In this document: positions 10,685 through 22,264 of the stretch, piece after piece
Layout: each line of letters opens with the position of its first letter
Position numbering within the stretch: position 1 is the first letter of the stretch
Source of the DNA: Dolomedes plantarius
Lineage: Eukaryota > Arthropoda > Arachnida > Araneae > Dolomedidae
DNA: 64,000 nt
Assembly (NCBI GenBank): GCA_907164885.2
Contig: OU015492.1
Coordinates: 195,403,960 to 195,467,959 of the forward strand
Direction of reading: 5' to 3'
The notes under the pieces: generated by a model
The model's database searches: none
What the model was told of the DNA's origin: nothing
What the model saw: the letters and a program-made list of their open reading frames with translations, nothing else
Program-made: the position numbers and the translations under genes

Positions 10685-11845
10685 GGTTGTATTAACATTT
10701 TCCTTACGGGGTGGGATAGCATGTATCTCAAGAATACGGGCCCAAGGTTGAATATATGAGGGTTGAACAAAGATAAAATTGTATTTAAAGCCGATTCCGA
10801 TTGGCCTCATAAACCCCAGTCAAATACGGGACTCTGCTTCCAAACGCCTCTATGCATAGAGATAGCCATATAATCTGCTTATTATGAATAAAATAGTTAT
10901 TTATAATCAAGCGTTTTCCAAGTTATTTAAGAACAGGATTTCAAAGGGACTATAAATATTCAATCATTGGATCAGTATCAGTTTATTCTCTTGATCTATT
11001 GTCGAAGCTCCTCTCTCGCCAAGCAGTGTTCAGATGATATTACTCTCTGTTAATTTAGAAACGAAATTTTATAATGGCTTTTAACTTAGCACTATTTCTA
11101 TTTCTTTAAAGACATGCTATCAAAATATAAAATACTTTCACTATTTAGTCGTTGGACCAATATTAGTTTACACACACACATTGCCGATAAACACTGGAGT
11201 TAGGGATTAGAGATGTACTGATAATTACATCCTATGTAGAGACATTCATTTGTAAGGGAGAAAATTTCGGTTCTAAAGGAAAAAAATTGGAGGAACTTAA
11301 CAGTTGAATTCCCTTTTCTGTATCAATTTTTAGAGGGAGGAGTTTTCTTAAAACTTCCAGCATGGTAAAGAGACTGCTTGATTTCTTTCTGAAGAGCCAT
11401 CAAGTGTTTTTGTCCATTTGGAGTCCCTTGGTTGTCAATTTTATTTAAAATTGCTCATTCTGTTATCATTAAAAAGTTTAGAATACTTCTTAAGCTTCTC
11501 ATAGACTGTAATTTTAAATTGAAAAGACATTTTATGGAAATCTAAATCATGCAGTAGTATTCAAAAAATGCTTATGGATAACAAAACAGGTCATTCATAA
11601 AAGAAAAATGTTTTTAAGGATTTTTTAAACCAAAAACTTCAAATTATGTAAAGCAACTTCAGGAATACTCTTTAGAGTTATCGTATGAGGAAATTGCCCT
11701 GGCCGCAATCAAATTTAGAATCCGAATTTCCACGAAAGTGTTTGTCTACAATATACATCGACTATTTAACAATTGTGGGCGCATCACAGGTGTTTTTATT
11801 TCAGTGTCTACTCAAAAAATAATTGTGTATTATAAATATAATCTT
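10685..11845. other. AT-rich sequence, nothing recognised
   Basis: No domain-bearing frame, RNA or repeat was identified. Confidence 0.4.
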
Positions 11846-12232
11846 ATAATTGTAACTAAATTATATGGTTAAGGGTAACATATTTTGTACATCTCCTTTC
11901 AAAACAATACATTTTAAAAAATTTACTTAAATGACAAGACATTCTTATGGAATTAATTTGCAGTAATGCAACTATAATTTATAATTGTAATTATAATTAT
12001 AATTAAAAACTCTGGAATTATAATTTTAAAATTGTAACTAAATTATAAGGTTTAGGGTAACATATTTTGTACATCTCCTTTCAATACAATACATGTAAAA
12101 TAATACTTTTTAAATAACTTACTTAAATGACAAGACATTCTTATGGAATTAATTTGCAGTAATTCATTCTAATTTATAATTCTAATTATAAATTATTAGT
12201 TATAATTATAATTATAAATTATAATTATATCT
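11846..12232. repeat. Two-copy tandem duplication, about 180-190 bp
   Basis: TTGTAACTAAATTATA followed by GGGTAACATATTTTGTACAT occurs at about 11848 and 12028. Both copies continue with GACAAGACATTCTTATGGAA and end in TAATTATAATTATAA runs. The second copy has about 15 extra bases after the ACAATACAT motif. Confidence 0.88.
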
Positions 12233-13190
12233 CCCCAGGCACCGATTAACCTAACTTAAAGGAATGCAGTATATGATTAACGTCCGAATTTCTTCAAGTA
12301 CTTATGAAGAGATATGATGTATATATTGCAGTAATGTCAGCTTAAACTGTTCAGGATAAATGTATTTAGTTTTATATTATAGCTGATATAATTACTCGAC
12401 CCACCAAAAGTCTGTGGTTTATCTTCAATAACAGAGACTTACTTTCTACAATTACCATACTAAAATAATTTGTCGTTTTTTTTATAATATAGAAAAAATC
12501 CTGGTCTGATCAGGAACAAAATGTTTTCTTCATACATGAGTCGATGGCAATTAGTTTTAATGGACTCACTAAATCAAGGTCACAATTTATCTCCTCGTTG
12601 ATTTCAATAATTAATAAACAATCTTTAGCATGTATTTCTGCAAAACATTATCGATGCATGTCTTCCCTACAAAAACATTAATACAAGCCATATTTAATTC
12701 TCCCTTCCAAAGGCCAGTTCTTATATTTCCTCATTTTATGAGCCCTAAATATCCTTATTTACAACTGTTTCTTTGAACCTCTTTGGCAACCAGCTTAAAT
12801 CTGTTTCTTCTCAGCTATAAAAAAAGGCTAAAATTATGACAAAAACCTTGAAAAAGTTTTAAAGCTTATCCATCTTTAAAATAATCAAGAGTGATATACC
12901 ATATATTGTTTTGGTGGATTTATTTTAACATAAAAGTAAATTATCCCTCAAATATCTTTAATATTTCTCAATTTCAGTCCAGAGTCTAGACGCAATATTA
13001 TAAGCTCTATTTATTTCTAAATTAGCACACAAAAATTTCCGAATCTCTCGGTCTGGAGATTTCATGGTAACACAATGACTTTTAGGAACATTACACTCAG
13101 AAATGATTGAAAATATTGATTGCAAAGGATTGCACCCATGTTTGCAGCATTTCGTAACGTTTCTTCCTTTAACACATACACACACACAAC
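12233..13190. other. AT-rich sequence, nothing firm
   Basis: A minus-strand frame (12958-13185) follows directly on the protein-like fragment described next and may be part of it; otherwise nothing was recognised. Confidence 0.35.
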
Positions 13191-13394
13191 GAGTATGTCA
13201 AATGCGTCGAATGAAAGATACATATATCTCGCTTTGAAAAATAGCAGCTGCAAAATCGATATGAGATTTTCCAGAGATGTTCTAAGAATGTGATTTATGA
13301 GTTCTCTGAATATTCCATGACGTATGATGAGAATGATGTTGTGCGCATATTTATGTACATCAAAGAATATAAGAATCGCAATTGTTACTGCCAT
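13062..13394 (-). pseudogene. Protein-like fragment, FRELINHI family, copy 1
   Basis: I do not recognise this family. The minus strand is open for 110 residues, with a hydrophobic start (AVTIAILIFF) and then HGIFRELINHI, TSLENLISI and FDAFDILVV. A second locus at 19093-19308, same strand, encodes HEIFRELINHI, TPMENFLSI and, in a shifted frame, FDSFDIFAV in the same order and spacing. Similarity that persists across a frameshift suggests descent from coding DNA rather than chance. A decayed membrane protein, for example a chemoreceptor-type exon, is one possibility, but no diagnostic motif was found. A second frame (12958-13185) may continue it after another shift. Confidence 0.35.
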
Positions 13395-14287
13395 TTTTAG
13401 AATGGTATATTTCTGACGCTTAAAAGATAGGGGGTTTGCTGGACTCCAAATTTTCCCAACAGAATCCTTTATTTTTGCAGATAATTGGCGAGATGAATAA
13501 CATAGTGCAAAATCTTAAAATATATTATGTTTTCATGTAAGGGAAAGATTTATTGTAGCAAATACAGGTTACAAATATAAGGCGTTAAAGAATTTTACCT
13601 TTCAGTCAGTTAAACTGCCCTGTAACATAGCTGTTGTCAGTTAAATTTCGCAAATATAGATTATTTCCTTCCATCTCTATAAGTTTTACGAGTATGTTCA
13701 TACAATAGATGAAGTAAGGTCAAGATTTTTTGCCTGCTCCCCGATTTTTCTGCAGTTTCTAAACTGAATCGAGAGATGATAATTGGCTGAAACAACTGTT
13801 TGTCCATTTTCTTTTACTTCTATTTATTTAGATCAGAAAGTTTACTGTGGCATGTTTATAATACGGAGGAGTTACAACTATCATTAACAAATCACGTAAT
13901 ATTTACTGTTTGTATTCATAAAGACCTCAGTTTACACATGGCTTGCATGCTTGTAAAAAGAAATGTTTCATAGACTTGTAGAAATAGTAATAGCTTGATA
14001 TTTATAAAGACATATTAATGTTTCTTAAATTACATGGGCTCTACATACTTGAATAAGTAAAATGTATCATACACTTGTGGAAATAGTATAAATTACAACG
14101 GTATAGTTTCTAAATGCATAATTTTAAGCTATTTCGATAAATCTCTCTAACTTTCTCTTTCGCTGTCACACACACACACACTCACACATATATACATACA
14201 CATATATATGCATGTATGTATACATAAAAATATGTAATATGAATACAGGAGTATGGTAATCTGTTCAAGTCATTCTATCTTTCAGCA
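13395..14287. other. AT-rich sequence with CA/TA simple repeat
   Basis: A (CA)n/(TA)n tract lies at about 14166-14230. No gene was recognised. Confidence 0.4.
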
Positions 14288-14811
14288 TATTATATATATA
14301 ATAGCCGTTGTCTCTGTATAACACTTCCGGGCTGTACTGATCTTTCATTTGAAGCCCTCAGTAAATAAACAGCCGGTTAGGCTTAATTTCAATTTCAGAT
14401 GTGGATCAGAATTTTTTCTTACCTAAAAACTAATATCTTCTCCATCAAATCACGTTTGTTCAGCCTATTTTTCTATAAAACATTCAGAACTTAAAAAAAT
14501 TGGATGCTTTTAGCTGTATATTTAACAGTTTTTAAAAATCTGCTTACTTTTGCGATGAATTCTGAAAGTAAACAAACTTGAATGTGAATGAATCAAGTAG
14601 CTCAAGTATTCATATCGCATAGTGAGCTGTAAAAAACTGGATGGCAGTCTACTACTCCAATCGCACGAAAAACTAAATAAATAAAAAATAATGAAAGGGT
14701 TTGCTTTTACAAGGTGTGGATTAAATGCAATATTGTTAGATAATTCGGGATATTTTTTAACTTTCATATACTTTTTCCATTATGACGTCAAAATGACGGG
14801 TTACCTTCTAG
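14288..14811 (+). mobile_element. Repeat W, copy 2 (Helitron-like 3' end)
   Basis: Inverted copy of 7160-7700. It ends with the hairpin CGTCAAAATGACG, GGTTACCTT and CTAG at 14808-14811 followed by T, matching the Helitron 3' rule (hairpin, about 10 bases, CTRR|T). The start is ATTATATATATAATAGCCG. It lacks the short extra AATAATAATGACGTCAT block present in copy 1. Confidence 0.65.
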
Positions 14812-15590
14812 TATAAAATAAATACATATCTCTCAAACAGAAGTATTTCCAAGTTTCACGTTTTTTAAGGTAACCAGGTACATCAGAACTGTAAATACTG
14901 ATGACAGTCAAATAATTTGGGTCGAAAATAATACAAATGTCTTTCATTAAAAATACATGAGACATCCTAGTGTTTTGTCAGTTCGGTTACTTTACAAGAG
15001 ACCTTATTCCCAGGTATTTCCATATTAAATGAAGCCCTCATACCGAAGTAAAAATTTTCCATCAAGCTTTTTAAAGTCATGAATGAGGCTTCGTTATGCT
15101 ACCAATGTAAGAACTACTACGAAAACGGAATATAAATAATATATATAATATAGGATCTGTTAAAATCGAAGAACACCAGAAAATAATTAGATTTTTTTCC
15201 GTAAACACATTTTGAAAATTTTTTAACATATGGAAAAAACATTTATGTGCAAACATTTTCAATGTGGTCAAAGTTAAAAGATTGTGGCTAAAACAATTGT
15301 CAAATTTACTATGTTATAGTATGCATAGATTTATTGTAAGTCTCTAAAACAGTGATTCTCAACCTTTAAATGTCTACGATTATATGTTAGGCTCAAAGAA
15401 CGAAAGCGCTCATTGAGCGAAAAAAGGTTCACAATGCGTAGTGCTCTCTTTAAAACCTCCACGACGCGTTATTCGTGTTATGGCACTTATAAAATAGTCA
15501 GAATGCAGTGTGGTCAACTCAAAAAAACCACAATACTAAATTTGCGTCGTGGCTCTCATGATATTTGACCACTACAAGTTGCGGTCATCA
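14812..15590. other. AT-rich sequence, nothing recognised
   Basis: Only short frames (for example 15077-15271 minus) without domains. Confidence 0.4.
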
Positions 15591-15599
15591 ATCAATAAC

Positions 15600-15936
15600 G
15601 CGTTCTGAATGTTAGCTGATGCAATCAAGATATGACGGATAGGTTGTAACCACATCTTCTGTATGTTAACTAAAAAGTACACGATGTTAAGAAACCAAAA
15701 CATTATTTTTCCTTATCGTTCCTTAATATTTATTTTTATATATATTTGTTCGGGATCTTCAGACCCATACAACTTTGAAAAGTTGGAGGAGGGTAAGCCC
15801 TTCCTTTATACTTGGCAGTTCTGAATGTTAGCTGATGCAATCAAGATATGACGGATACGTTGTAACCACATCTTCTGGATGGTAACTAAAAAGTACATGA
15901 TGTTAAGAAAACAAAACATTATTTTTCATTGTTGTT
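15600..15936. repeat. Direct duplication of about 115 bp, 218 bp apart
   Basis: TTCTGAATGTTAGCTGATGC through ATGTTAAGAAA and AACATTATTTTT occurs at about 15603-15714 and 15821-15934. Between them lies TTCGGGATCTTCAGAC...GTTGGAGGAGGG, which recurs at 16934-16995. Confidence 0.9.
15748..15815 (+). repeat. Short dispersed repeat, copy 1
   Basis: TTCGGGATCTTCAGAC followed by ACAACTTTGAAAAGTTGGAG and AAGCCCTTCCT. The match at 16934-16995 is over 85% by eye. Function unknown. Confidence 0.8.
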
Positions 15937-15960
15937 TCATTGTTGTCATATTTATTTATA

Positions 15961-16273
15961 CTAGGGGCTTCGCCCCTAGTCTCGCTACGCTCGCTCCTCT
16001 GTTAGGATCAAGGTCAAGGTATATTGAGTTTGTTGGAATGCGATGGTCTTACGACTTTACCTCCAGTAGCAAGATATGTACATCAGAAAATATGTGCTCA
16101 GCAGTAAAATAAAAATTAAGCCCTCTTCAGATAAGTAAAATAAAAAATATAATAAGAATTAGAAGAATAAAATTCAAATATTTAGAATAATTAGTAAAAA
16201 TGAGCGTCCACCGGGATCGAACCGGGGACTATCGCATACGAGCAGCGCGCTCAAGCACAGCGCCAATCATGGC
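15961..16273 (-). mobile_element. tRNA-headed short element with a Helitron-like hairpin end
   Basis: On the minus strand the head (16273 to about 16199) has an A-box-like TGGCGCTGTGC and a perfect B-box GGTTCGATCCC, followed by GGTGGACGCTCA, as in a tRNA-derived SINE. About 230 bp of AT-rich body follows. The element then ends in GCGAGCGTAGCGAGACTAGG and the hairpin GGGGCGAAGCCCC, then TAGT, a Helitron-type 3' end, in place of a poly-A or simple-repeat tail. Borders are estimated; no target duplication was found. It could be a SINE that landed beside a Helitron end. Confidence 0.55.
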
Positions 16274-17362
16274 AGAAAGTTGAAGGAATAAGTTGCTAAT
16301 AGTGAGATACATAGGGGTGATTCTCGGGCAATGCAACAGCTTTAATCCATTTACTGTTGAAGGGGAATCACTGCGGAGGGGAATCACTGTTTCAGATTTA
16401 AAATTCAATTGAAAATCGAAAATTTAAGATATAGACTTGAAATGAGGTTTATATGAATAAGAAAACCTTCGGCTTCCAGCTGATATAAATATTTTCTTTG
16501 TAAGATAAAAACTCGAGGAGCATCGATATTACATCCACATATGTGACGATATTTCTCGAAAAAGTGGGTTTAATATTTTGATGAAAATATTAGTCTGTTT
16601 TAAATTATTTTTAAACAAATGAGGTCTTGTTTGAAGGGGAAATGTCTGTAGTCTTAGAATGTAAAAAGATCAAAATTCTACGATTAATTTTTGGCGAGCA
16701 ATCGTAATCTGAACATGAAAAAGTCAATATTTTCCCCCAAAACATAAAATTAAAAAATACTGAAAGTCCGACGAAGATGAGACATGTCTTACTTTCTTCC
16801 CCGCATTTTTCTGCATCTATTGGTATCAGTCTCACGCCATACCCCCAGCGGTTTCGGAGGAGTTAGCGTAACAAGCTTTTGACAGCGGCGGCGGCGCCAG
16901 TTATTTTTTTTTTAGAATAGAGAGATATATTCTTTCGGGATCTTCAGACTAGTACAACTCTGAAAAGTTGGAGGAGGGAAAGCCCTTCCTGATAAACCAA
17001 GACGTGATGCAGTTGCGGCCTTCCTTCTGCCTACGGGACACGATTGTCTCGCCGCCCATCTACACCGCATTGACATTTCAACCTAGCCTTTTTGTCTACT
17101 ACGCGATTCTGGAGAAGTAATGGAAAGGGACCACCTGCTCCGATGTGGGGCTCTTTGCGTATCTACAGAGGTCTCGAGATATTGGGAAGCAAGAACGCTC
17201 CTGGGACAATGACTTTATTTCATCTTTATTTAATGGTCTTCTGTTTTTATTTCATCGTTCCTTTGTAATCTCCCAACTGCGTTCAACTACTATAAAATGT
17301 CACCCGTATGTCGTTCTAACTGAGCCCAAAGCAGAATCTTTGGAACTAAACTTATATAAACA
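16274..17362. other. Mostly unique sequence
   Basis: The short dispersed repeat seen at 15748 recurs at 16934-16995. No gene was recognised; frames at 16611-16835 and 17145-17396 have no domain. Confidence 0.4.
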
Positions 17363-17368
17363 CGTAAA

Positions 17369-17450
17369 GCCAGGGCCCGATTTAGAAAATTCTTGACTCT
17401 AGGCACAACTCGGGATGGGGGGCCCCCTAACACCATAGCGTATGGAAAAA
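17369..17450 (+). mobile_element. Solo hAT-type terminus
   Basis: CCAGGGCCCGATTTAGAAAA resembles the left end of the hAT MITE at 53251 (CAGGGCCCGACTTT), with GGGGGGCCCCCT nearby. No matching right end or target duplication was found downstream, so only a truncated end remains. Confidence 0.4.
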
Positions 17451-17923
17451 TGATGCACTAATAGATCATGGATTTGAGTCCTTTACGATGAAAGCACTGT
17501 ACAGTTTCTGGAAGAATCGAAACACTGGCCGGCTGTCTACTGTTCTTAAAAGGAATTCACATTGATGTAAGGAGATTATCTTGAAAGTGAGGATATACAC
17601 CGGATGGATTGACCATCCATATATTCAGACCTAATCTCTATTGAAGATGTCTGGGACCCTCTTGGGAGGGCAATTTCAACTCGCCATCCTCCTCCGAAAC
17701 CCCCCCCCCCCAGGATCTGAAAACTGCATTGTTGCAGGAGTTGGACAAACTGCCACAGGGAGGCATAAGACTTCCTCGTTTCCAGTATAGCATCGCGCTG
17801 TGAGAGCTGTATGACTGTGAGAGGAGGGCCATCCCCATATTAGAGTCACTTTGGGTTCGATTTTGCAACGTGGGTTCTGGACATTCCTGTGCTAATAAGC
17901 CTAACGAACGATCATAAGTGTGT
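17451..17923. other. Unique sequence, no gene
   Basis: A minus-strand frame runs 18012-17638, but its first part is the antisense of the SINE head and the rest has no domain. Confidence 0.4.
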
Positions 17924-17936
17924 ACCATGACTGTTG

Positions 17937-18112
17937 GCCGGACGATGGCCGAATGGCTAGGGCGCTGGCTTTCGGAACCAGAGTCTGTGGGTTCGAATCC
18001 CATTCTTGGCATGGACGTTTGTAGCCGTTCGGAATCGGCTTTAAACAGTAGGTCCCGGTCTAATTAGCCCTCGTGTAGCAAAAAATGACCGTAGCGCTCC
18101 AAACCAAACCAA
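17937..18112 (+). mobile_element. tRNA-derived SINE, copy 1, with 13-bp target duplication
   Basis: The head (about 17940-18012) reads GATGGCCGAATGGCTAGGGC (A-box region of a Ser/Leu-like tRNA) and GGTTCGAATCC (B-box, 17990-18000). The body contains TAGCCGTTCGGAATCGGCTT and TGACCGTAGCGCTCCAAACC, and the tail is an (AAACC)n run. ACCATGACTGTTG flanks both sides (17924-17936 and 18113-18125), a perfect 13-bp duplication showing LINE-driven insertion. A second copy is at about 20651-20823. Confidence 0.92.
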
Positions 18113-18136
18113 ACCATGACTGTTGTATGTTATAAT

Positions 18137-18357
18137 TTTAACGTAAGATTACGCTCCTCAATAACAGTCCTTAGGAGAGAAAAAAATTGTCCTGCGTTGC
18201 GAGTTACAATTTTTCAGCCCGCCAAAACCACTAGCAGTAAACAGTTAAACAGAAAAGTACCAAAATGCGTTAAAAAAAAAGAAAGAAAGAGAAAAAAAGA
18301 GCTGAGCAAACGATAAGTAATCCTAAGTTAATAGCCCTCGGTAGTTTCGTTAGAGGA
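18137..18357 (+). repeat. Dispersed repeat family X, copy 1
   Basis: Bordered by TTTTAACGTAAGATTACG and, inverted, AAGTAATCCTAAGTTAAT, followed by GGTAGTTTCGTTAGAGG. The middle has GTAAACAGTTAAACAGAAAA and GTACCAAAATG. The same order, in reverse, is found at 28768-29940 and 57637-58500. The roughly 15-bp inverted ends suggest a DNA transposon derivative, but the target site is unclear. Confidence 0.75.
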
Positions 18358-18366
18358 GAATACCTG

Positions 18367-18368
<2 letters not shown>

Positions 18369-18397
<29 letters not shown>
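18369..18397. repeat. (AT)n microsatellite
   Basis: Uninterrupted AT dinucleotides directly after repeat X. Confidence 0.95.
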
Positions 18398-18398
<1 letters not shown>

Positions 18399-18500
18399 CT
18401 GCGTATCCATACCAAATTTTATTAAAATTTGTCCATTAACTTTCCAGAAATTCGACAAAATGTTCAAATTTTCTGAATTTTGAACACCAGTGTGTGCATG

Positions 18501-18509
<9 letters not shown>

Positions 18510-18589
<80 letters not shown>
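18510..18589. repeat. (AT)n microsatellite, 80 bp
   Basis: Uninterrupted TA run. It produces artificial Tyr-Ile open frames on both strands. Confidence 0.97.
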
Positions 18590-18593
<4 letters not shown>

Positions 18594-19092
18594 TTATGTA
18601 TGTATGTATATCAGTCATGTAATATCAAAACTACCAATCTCCATTTATTTTTCAAAATTCAGTTAAGGATATTGTCTTACAGTATTTCAATCAGTGGTAA
18701 ACGAAAATTTTTTAGAAAATGGCCTCCAAACCAAACCTACTTCTAATGATAATTTCAAATTGATAGCTTCGAAAATGCATAACATATAGTTCTTTGCCTT
18801 TTACCAAACAAAAAGATATGGTATGGAGATTGCTAGCATTTTTACCTACACCACTCATATATAATATTATATTTTGTGCTTACGTATGCGAGTGCAAAAT
18901 AAAACTTTAATAACTCCATTACTTACTTTGTACTTAAAAATTAACACGGACAATATGAGGAAAGTAAGATTTCTAGGCTTGCAACTAGGCAGTCACCGGT
19001 GACAGCACCCCGTTGTTAGCTGATTAATAAACCCAAACTCATAATGCACTTCTGTAAAACCATTCAAAGTTTACTGATTGTCAGAGATCAGC
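18590..19092. other. AT-rich sequence, nothing recognised
   Basis: No feature seen. Confidence 0.4.
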
Positions 19093-19308
19093 CTATGCAC
19101 TAGGCTTACAAGTCTCTACCATGAACGGCGAAAATGTCAAACGAATCAAATAAAGCTGCATACAATATGTCCTGCTCTCGGATTGAAGGATTTTAGAAAA
19201 AAAAATCGATAGAAAATTTTCCATGGGTGTCTTTTGAATGTGATTTATGAGTTCTCTGAATATTTCATGACACGCGAGCCGAAAGGATATACATGCATTT
19301 TCATACAT
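19093..19308 (-). pseudogene. Protein-like fragment, FRELINHI family, copy 2
   Basis: Not a recognised family. The minus-strand frame carries HEIFRELINHIQKTPMENFLS near its start, corresponding to HGIFRELINHILRTSLENLIS of the 13.1 kb copy. The continuation LFDSFDIFAV at about 19125-19165 lies in another frame and matches FDAFDILVV there, so a frameshift separates the two parts, next to a run of nine A on the plus strand at about 19198-19206. The two copies are about 6 kb apart on the same strand. Confidence 0.33.
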
Positions 19309-19626
19309 GACTATAGTATGTGAGTCTTGTCATAAAATTTATGAATAGGTAAACGCGTATTCTCTAGACATACTACTGAAGTATATGAGAAGAATATAGC
19401 ATTTCTTTCGATGAAAGGGTAGATAAGGAGAGAGAATATAGAGTAAACATTTCAGAAAAGTAATTTTTGCAAAGATGTAGTGAAGAAATTGCATGTTATA
19501 TAAACATGTATTTAACAATGTAGGAGATTTATTGTTATTTCATCACTTGAATACTTAAAAGGTATTAAGCAAAAGAGCAAAGAAACGTGTTTGAGGAATT
19601 GAAGTAACAAAATACCCATTTATTAT

Positions 19627-19667
<41 letters not shown>

Positions 19668-19990
19668 AAAGTGTTTATATATATATAAGTTGAATTAAAG
19701 AATGCAATTCGACTAAGAATTTGATTTTCCTAGACTAACCAAAAGAATAATTGGTTTTTATATTCACCTCTCCATTTCTTTCCACTACAGAATAATTAGG
19801 CACTCGGACACAAAGAAAATATCTCAAAGCCGAGGAATTCTAGTTTAATGAAATTTGATTCACATAAATGCATCTTTCATGATGCACCTATATGCACTTC
19901 AATAGAATAAGAATTCAAAGTTCGGTTTTCTGATCACATGGTCTCAGCATTTTTACTAAGCATTTCCGCAGCTGTCTCTTTTCGAGTCAT
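19309..19990. other. AT-rich sequence with CA/TA repeat
   Basis: A (CA)n(TA)n tract at 19627-19668. Nothing else was recognised. Confidence 0.4.
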
Positions 19991-20640
<650 letters not shown>

Positions 20641-20650
20641 CAGGGAGCTC

Positions 20651-20823
20651 GCCAGGGGATGGCCAAATCCTAGGGCATTGGCATTCGGTTCAAATCCTGT
20701 AGGTTCGAGTCCTACTGTTGGCGTGGATGTTTGTAGCCGTTCGGAATCGGCTTTAAACTATAGATCCCAGTATAATTAGACCTCGTGTAGCAAAAAGGTG
20801 ACCGTAGCGCTCCAAACCAAACC
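20651..20823 (+). mobile_element. tRNA-derived SINE, copy 2
   Basis: Same family as 17937-18112. It has head GGATGGCCAAATCCTAGGGC, B-box GGTTCGAGTCC (20702-20712), body TAGCCGTTCGGAATCGGCTT and end TGACCGTAGCGCTCCAAACC. The head is more diverged than in copy 1, and no clear target duplication was found, so it is probably older. Confidence 0.88.
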
Positions 20824-21208
20824 GACCATTAAACCCCATCTTTAAGCCCGAAGATTTTTTTAAATAATTTAAATTTTTATTTTTATTTATTTATTTTATT
20901 TTATTTTATTTTTTTTTTGCTGTGGGGCTGCTGATTTTTAAGTGAGAGTTACATAGAATCATAGAGGTGTTTTAAAAAATCGTTAAGCTATCAGGATTTC
21001 AAAGGTCCCCATCTAAGAGTGAAAAATGCTTATATTTTCTTTTCAAAGAGCAAAGAAATGGCAATAGAAAGACTTAAGAGGGTGCTGATATTAGATAATA
21101 TAGTAATTGAATAGAGTAAGTAACAGGGCTGTAGGAAAAATAGTAGTTCAAGAAGAGGCTTAAATTTTTTAAAGTTTAATATATTTTATTATGAATACAT
21201 TTGTTTAA
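20824..21208. other. AT-rich sequence, nothing recognised
   Basis: T-rich tract at 20870-20930. No gene. Confidence 0.4.
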
Positions 21209-21713
21209 TCTATATATATAAAACAGTTCCGTAATTGACTCACTGACATACAACGCACAGACCAAACCGCTGGACCTAAAGGGCTGAAATTTTGCATGGC
21301 GATTCTTCTTATGGTGTAGGGGTGCACTAAGAAAGATTTTTGAAAAATTCTTCTTAAATTTTTTTAAATTAAATTTTTAAGCTTTTTTTGTAACTTTTTT
21401 TATGTTTGCATTTAAAATAATAATTTGAGGCTTATAAAATTTATATCACGAGAAAGATCATAAAAATTCCCTTAAAATGAAATATTTTTAGAACCTTTAC
21501 CTCAATTTTCTGATTTTTGTTGAATTTTTAAATATTAACTTTTAGAATTTAATTTATTAAATGCTGATCACGTGATTTCTTTTTCTGGTACTTTAAATAA
21601 ATTTATCGTCACGTGCATAAAGACAAAAAAATATTCTTTTTCTTTCTAATGCAGCAGACGATTGGATATTATCCAAAAAAAATAAATATCTCTTACTATT
21701 TTTTTATAAATAA

Positions 21714-21755
<42 letters not shown>

Positions 21756-21895
21756 TTTTTTTTACATCAATTGTATACATTGATCGTCGCATTTATTATA
21801 AATATATATATTTATTTATTTGGTATTGATTGCATACATTGACCGTTGTATTTAATTGGAATGTACTCCGTAGCGAAGTGTGGGTTTTCAGCTAG
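21209..21895 (+). mobile_element. Non-autonomous Helitron, second family, copy A
   Basis: Starts TCTATATATATAAAACAGTT after A and ends ACTCCGTAGCGAAGTGTGGG, TTTTCAG, CTAG, then T. The 3' block can form the imperfect hairpin typical of Helitrons. Landmarks: CATACAACGCACAGACCAAA, GGGCTGAAATTTTGCATGGC, GTGATTTCTTTTTCTG. The same element lies inverted at 56753-57498 and, interrupted, at 46390-48360. No replication protein is encoded. A (TA)n tract sits at 21720-21754. Confidence 0.85.
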
Positions 21896-22264
21896 TATAT
21901 CATACAAAAGTAATAAACAATTAGAATATTTTAAATCTAACTTTCTTTTCAAAGGTTTCCTATGACCCAGTTAATATCCGTTTGAGCGAAAAAACCCTCA
22001 CTTGATAAGGCTTGTCAAATGTTTACAAATCTCTCTTTTCTTCTTAAAATAATAGTTGCAAACTCTAATCGTACTCTTTTATTTACGGGTTGGCTTTCGT
22101 TTAAATTCCGATTTAAACGAAACTGCACTGCTTACCACATGGTACTAAATGTAAATGTTCGTTGTCTGCTGTGTGTAAAATGATCAAAAATAGAATTTTC
22201 TACATATGCTTAAATTTAAAATATGTTTCTGATATACTATAGGTTTTCTTTCTTCTTTTTCATA
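21896..22264. other. Spacer between two Helitrons
   Basis: Nothing recognised. Confidence 0.4.

Noticed and set aside
16199..16273. A functional tRNA gene on the minus strand
   Set aside because: The B-box is perfect but stems are imperfect, no clear anticodon was found, and it heads a longer repeat; treated as a tRNA-derived element.
17638..18012. 124-residue minus-strand frame beginning MPRMGFEPTDSGSE
   Set aside because: Its start is the antisense of the SINE tRNA-like head, a well-known false protein in invertebrate annotations; the rest has no domain.
18436..18746. Long Tyr-Ile open frames on both strands
   Set aside because: They are translations of the (AT)n microsatellite at 18510-18589. 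The same applies at 44930-45164 and 48426-48749.
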